Positions 60,960 through 64,000 of a DNA stretch of 64,000 nucleotides are shown here, in pieces (the stretch's first letter is position 1; each line of letters opens with the position of its first letter). A program made the translations under genes and the position numbers. This DNA comes from Sipunculus nudus (Eukaryota > Annelida > Sipuncula > Golfingiida > Sipunculidae): NCBI GenBank assembly GCA_026874595.1, contig CM049307.1:49815178-49879177 (forward strand), read 5' to 3'. The notes beneath the pieces are model-generated. The model searched no databases, was not told the origin of the DNA, and saw only the letters and a list, made by a program, of their open reading frames with translations.

Positions 60960-61750
60960 CTAAAACCGTAAATAACTTATTTATGAATTGTAAAAATATC
61001 TAGTTGATGACAGACAAAGAAAAAGTTGTTTGAGAGGAGGTGACTCAACCAAACCCTCACCCCACAGAACACCCCATCAGGGCACACGAGGGCACTACAA
61101 CTGACAAAGTGCACGGTGAATTAGTTGACAGGGATCTTATATACAATTTACTCAGCTGATATCTGCATGCATTAAACACTTGCTTTAAGCCACTTGAGGG
61201 GCCAGACCAGCAGGGACCCAAGCAGCACATATCAAAGGTTTAGGTATATACAGTGCATGATACACTATAGGTGCAGAACCTTGGCTTTTTTCATAAATAT
61301 AAGGCCCAACCCAGAGTTGCTTGTGCATGCAACTGCCAAGCACTTACCGCTTGCTTTGCTTTTAACGGAATTTATCAATCGCTATTTGTTACCGGAGTCA
61401 CATACTGGGAGGTCCCAAGGTAATCTACCATGCACATACATCTAAAGTCATATTGTCACAAGATAAAGGTTTATAAATTGAAAAGATCATATCGTTTTAA
61501 GAATCAAAGGCGAGAATACAAAATTCAGTTCAATTTTGCACTATCTGTGAGTTGTTGTTTTATTTGTTTTTGTAAATGTTTTTATGTTGTTTGTGACCTG
61601 TTATTATGTGACAACGGAAAATAAAAATGAAGAGTGACAATGCAAAGAGAATGAAAACTGCTTTAGATTTTGATATGACCAAAACAATGAATAGGACCAG
61701 GGCACTAAATTGGTTTAAAGATTTATTGACCGCTGCTCCAAGACTCTGAA
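60960..61750. other. Stretch without recognisable feature
   Basis: Mixed composition, short unrecognised frames, no repeat partner. Confidence 0.5.
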
Positions 61751-61754
61751 GGAA

Positions 61755-62390
61755 AACTATACGATTATTGATGTCTCTGACAAGGATCGATCCGATTAAT
61801 GATGGCCCTGACGAGAATTGAAACGATTAATGATGGCCCTGACGAGAATTAAAATGATTAATAATGGCGCTGTCGAGAATCGATACATTATTGATGGCGC
61901 TGACGAGAATCGATACGATTATTGATGGCGCTGACGAAAATCGGTACGATTATTGATGGTGCTGGCGAAAATCGATGCGATTATTGATGGCGCTGACGAA
62001 AATCGATACGATTATTGATGGTGCTGACGAGAATCGATACGATTATAGATGGTGCTGATGAGAATCGATTCGGTTATTGATGGTGCTGACGAGAATCGAT
62101 TCGGTTATTGGAGGCCCTGACAAGAACCTATACACGATTATTGATGGCTCTAACAAAAAACTAAACAATAATTGATTCGATACGACGGGAATCAATACAA
62201 TCATCAATTGATACGATTATAGATGGCTCTGATAAAAATCGATACGTTTATTGATGGCGCTGACGAGAATCTTTACGATTACAAATGGCTCTGACAAGAA
62301 CCTACACGATTATTGGTGGCTCTAATACGACAAGATTCGATACAATCATTAACGGATTGACAATAATTGATACTTTTAACGATGGCTCAA
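61755..62390. repeat. 31-bp minisatellite, about 18 units
   Basis: The unit is GATGGCGCTGACGAGAATCG followed by ATACGATTATT. The centre (about 61860-62110) is the most regular, and units at both ends are degenerate or partly deleted. As 31 is not a multiple of three, consecutive units shift frame, so a repeat protein is unlikely. Confidence 0.95.
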
Positions 62391-62394
62391 ACTT

Positions 62395-63940
62395 CCAAAC
62401 AAAAATTAAAACGGGGAAAAAACAGTATGTTATTATTCTGTATTGGAACAAAGGTATATATTACATGTCAAAACAAGTACAGTTGAAACATTAATTTTTT
62501 TTTCGATTTTGTCTGGCAGACGCAGTGATTCAAGCGAATTTATCCACTTGGCAAACATAAAAAAAATAATCAATAAGATCTGAATCTCCGACAGGTAATC
62601 GACAATAACATTTCTCCCGATATTCCAAATATCAAGGGTATTCGATCACCTAACCCGAACAGATAATCTGAGGCGCCGCCTTAAACGCTACATCCAAAAG
62701 GACGTGTCCTTAATACTCCTTGCTGATTTAATTGACCCATCAAAGGATGAGGCTGTAAGCTCATATGTCACAGAGAATTCAGTTCCTCGGCAGCACCTGC
62801 TGTGGATTAATTACCCCGTGCAGAGTTGAGAAGAGGATCAATGTCATTAAATTTGGGTACAGGTCTTTAATGATATCAGTAGCAAAAGGGAACCAACTGA
62901 ACTCGAATGCACAACTCATACAGGCACATGGGGAAAAAAGCAAACGTTGTAATATGCAACTTACAGAAGCATCTAAAGTCGAACTTAATAGGTTTAACAT
63001 AAATAGGTGATCTTCACATTTTAAAGGATAATGATTAATGTTAAGCATAAGTCTTTCTGCTATAAGACATATTACTATTAAAAATTTAGGCCTGAGTAAC
63101 CTATGTATATTGTTTGATTCAATGATATGCACGTTGGCTTAATATGCTTATAGTTCAGCAAGGGTGTGACTTGTATAATATGACGGGCATTGCAGGTGCC
63201 AGTGTATAGAGAATAAATATAAGTAACAGCAGTTTTCTGCTGTTGTGGCGCATTAAGAGAAAAACGTATACCAGTTTAGCGCACATTATTACGAAAATCA
63301 AGTGTTGTGGATTGCGAAAGAGTTTATATATCAGCCAAATAACAAGCATAATGCGGCCATAATATTATTTTGACAGCGTGCCATCTATGGAAAGTTATTT
63401 TCCATCACTGATGTGTCTGATTTCGGCACGCCCTGTCTGGATTTTGACCCGGGCAGCCCACTAAAAGCACAGGCCACGGCCAGAGGGACTTTGAAATAGA
63501 GATTTGCTTGACAACTTGATGCTGATGCTAGACTTCATTTATACATGAAAATTCAGATTTCCATCTGGAAGAGAGCCAGGGATGCTGGGAGGATGCGGCA
63601 AATTGCCTCTGCATCACAAACAACCGCTGACGCTGAGGATGCACATGGCAAATTACATCCTATACTATTACGCTGTATTTTATGGACGCTCCACTCTAAA
63701 TACGAACGGGGTATATATAGCCAGGGTCTGTTTTAACCATGACAGGGATTTGACGCTCCCTGTATATGCCTGCATAGGAAAATGAGCGTGAATTAACTAA
63801 TCACTTGGGTGTCATAAACCCAGAAGAAAGCTCAGGAGTAAATGCATGGTTAAATGACAGGCTGCAGCACCTGTAGTGCATGAATGATATGCATGCTTTG
63901 ATACATGAAGGAGTACTGAAGACTGTGGTAAGCTGTGCAG
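62395..63940. other. Stretch without recognisable feature
   Basis: Short frames at 62765-63010, 62779-63132 (opposite strand) and 63545-63785 overlap each other in different frames and have no recognised domain. Confidence 0.5.
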
Positions 63941-63964
63941 CCCCCCCCCCCCCCCCCCCCCCCC
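63941..63964. repeat. C24 homopolymer
   Basis: Uninterrupted run of 24 C near the window end. Gly-rich frames on the minus strand over it are artefacts. Its length may be a sequencing or assembly uncertainty. Confidence 0.97.
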
Positions 63965-64000
63965 GCATTTACATATGCATCGGCACCAGCATTTTCCCAT

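Noticed and set aside
61755-62390. Repeat protein from the 31-bp minisatellite
   Set aside because: Unit length shifts frame each repeat and stops occur in every frame.
63812-64000. Gly-rich minus-strand frame at the window end
   Set aside because: The Gly run is the C24 homopolymer.

Overview
This window looks like non-coding, repeat-dense animal DNA, most likely from a bivalve or another mollusc. The evidence for eukaryotic origin is the strong AT richness, about seventeen long (TA)n tracts, tRNA-derived SINE heads, pogo-like and hAT-like non-autonomous transposons, and tandem repeats built on a GACCTTGACC-type motif that I associate with bivalve genomes. The species cannot be named from sequence alone. 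I found no protein-coding gene I can defend. Every open frame is short, and the longest ones fall in low-complexity tracts, satellite arrays or dispersed repeats.

Layout. 1-8.4 kb: diverged local duplicates with shuffled block order, a 62-bp tandem duplication and a long (TA)n tract. 10.2-10.8 kb: a dispersed repeat with a second copy at 37.0-37.6 kb; both keep a Cys-rich minus-strand frame. 11.0-22.3 kb: a tandem segmental duplication (copies A and B, partial copy C). Copy B carries a 700-bp insertion with short terminal inverted repeats and a 9-bp target duplication, and copy A preserves the empty site. The insertion is rich in CCAAT, CRE and GC-box motifs. 23.3-28.6 kb: a second duplicated pair, separated by a large foldback element (25.88-27.12 kb) set inside (TA)n. 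30.6 kb: a pogo-like MITE, also inside (TA)n. 33.3 kb: a small TIR element. 34.2-36.6 kb: clusters of CGTAAAATTACG-like and TTTCCCGC-like motifs. 36.8-38.0 kb: a CACC-type minisatellite split by a SINE. 39.9-41.9 kb: a possible solo LTR between two (TA)n tracts. 43.4-44.0 kb: a hAT-like element with an 8-bp target duplication. 48.6-51.25 kb: a tandem-repeat-bearing element resembling non-autonomous Helentron/HINE or 'pearl' elements, with fourteen ~148-bp units. 52.3-53.3 kb: a second, ~143-bp array followed by a (GTCY)n tract. 56.2 kb: another pogo-like MITE. 57.0-57.4 kb: an isolated GC-rich block. 60.5-62.4 kb: a ~208-bp dimer and a 31-bp minisatellite.

There is no gene network to describe. 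The window is a record of transposition, local duplication and satellite growth. The items most worth following are the 700-bp promoter-like insertion with its preserved empty site, the 148-bp hairpin satellite element, the foldback element, and the Cys-rich frame in the dispersed repeat. All homologies were found by eye, so block borders are approximate.
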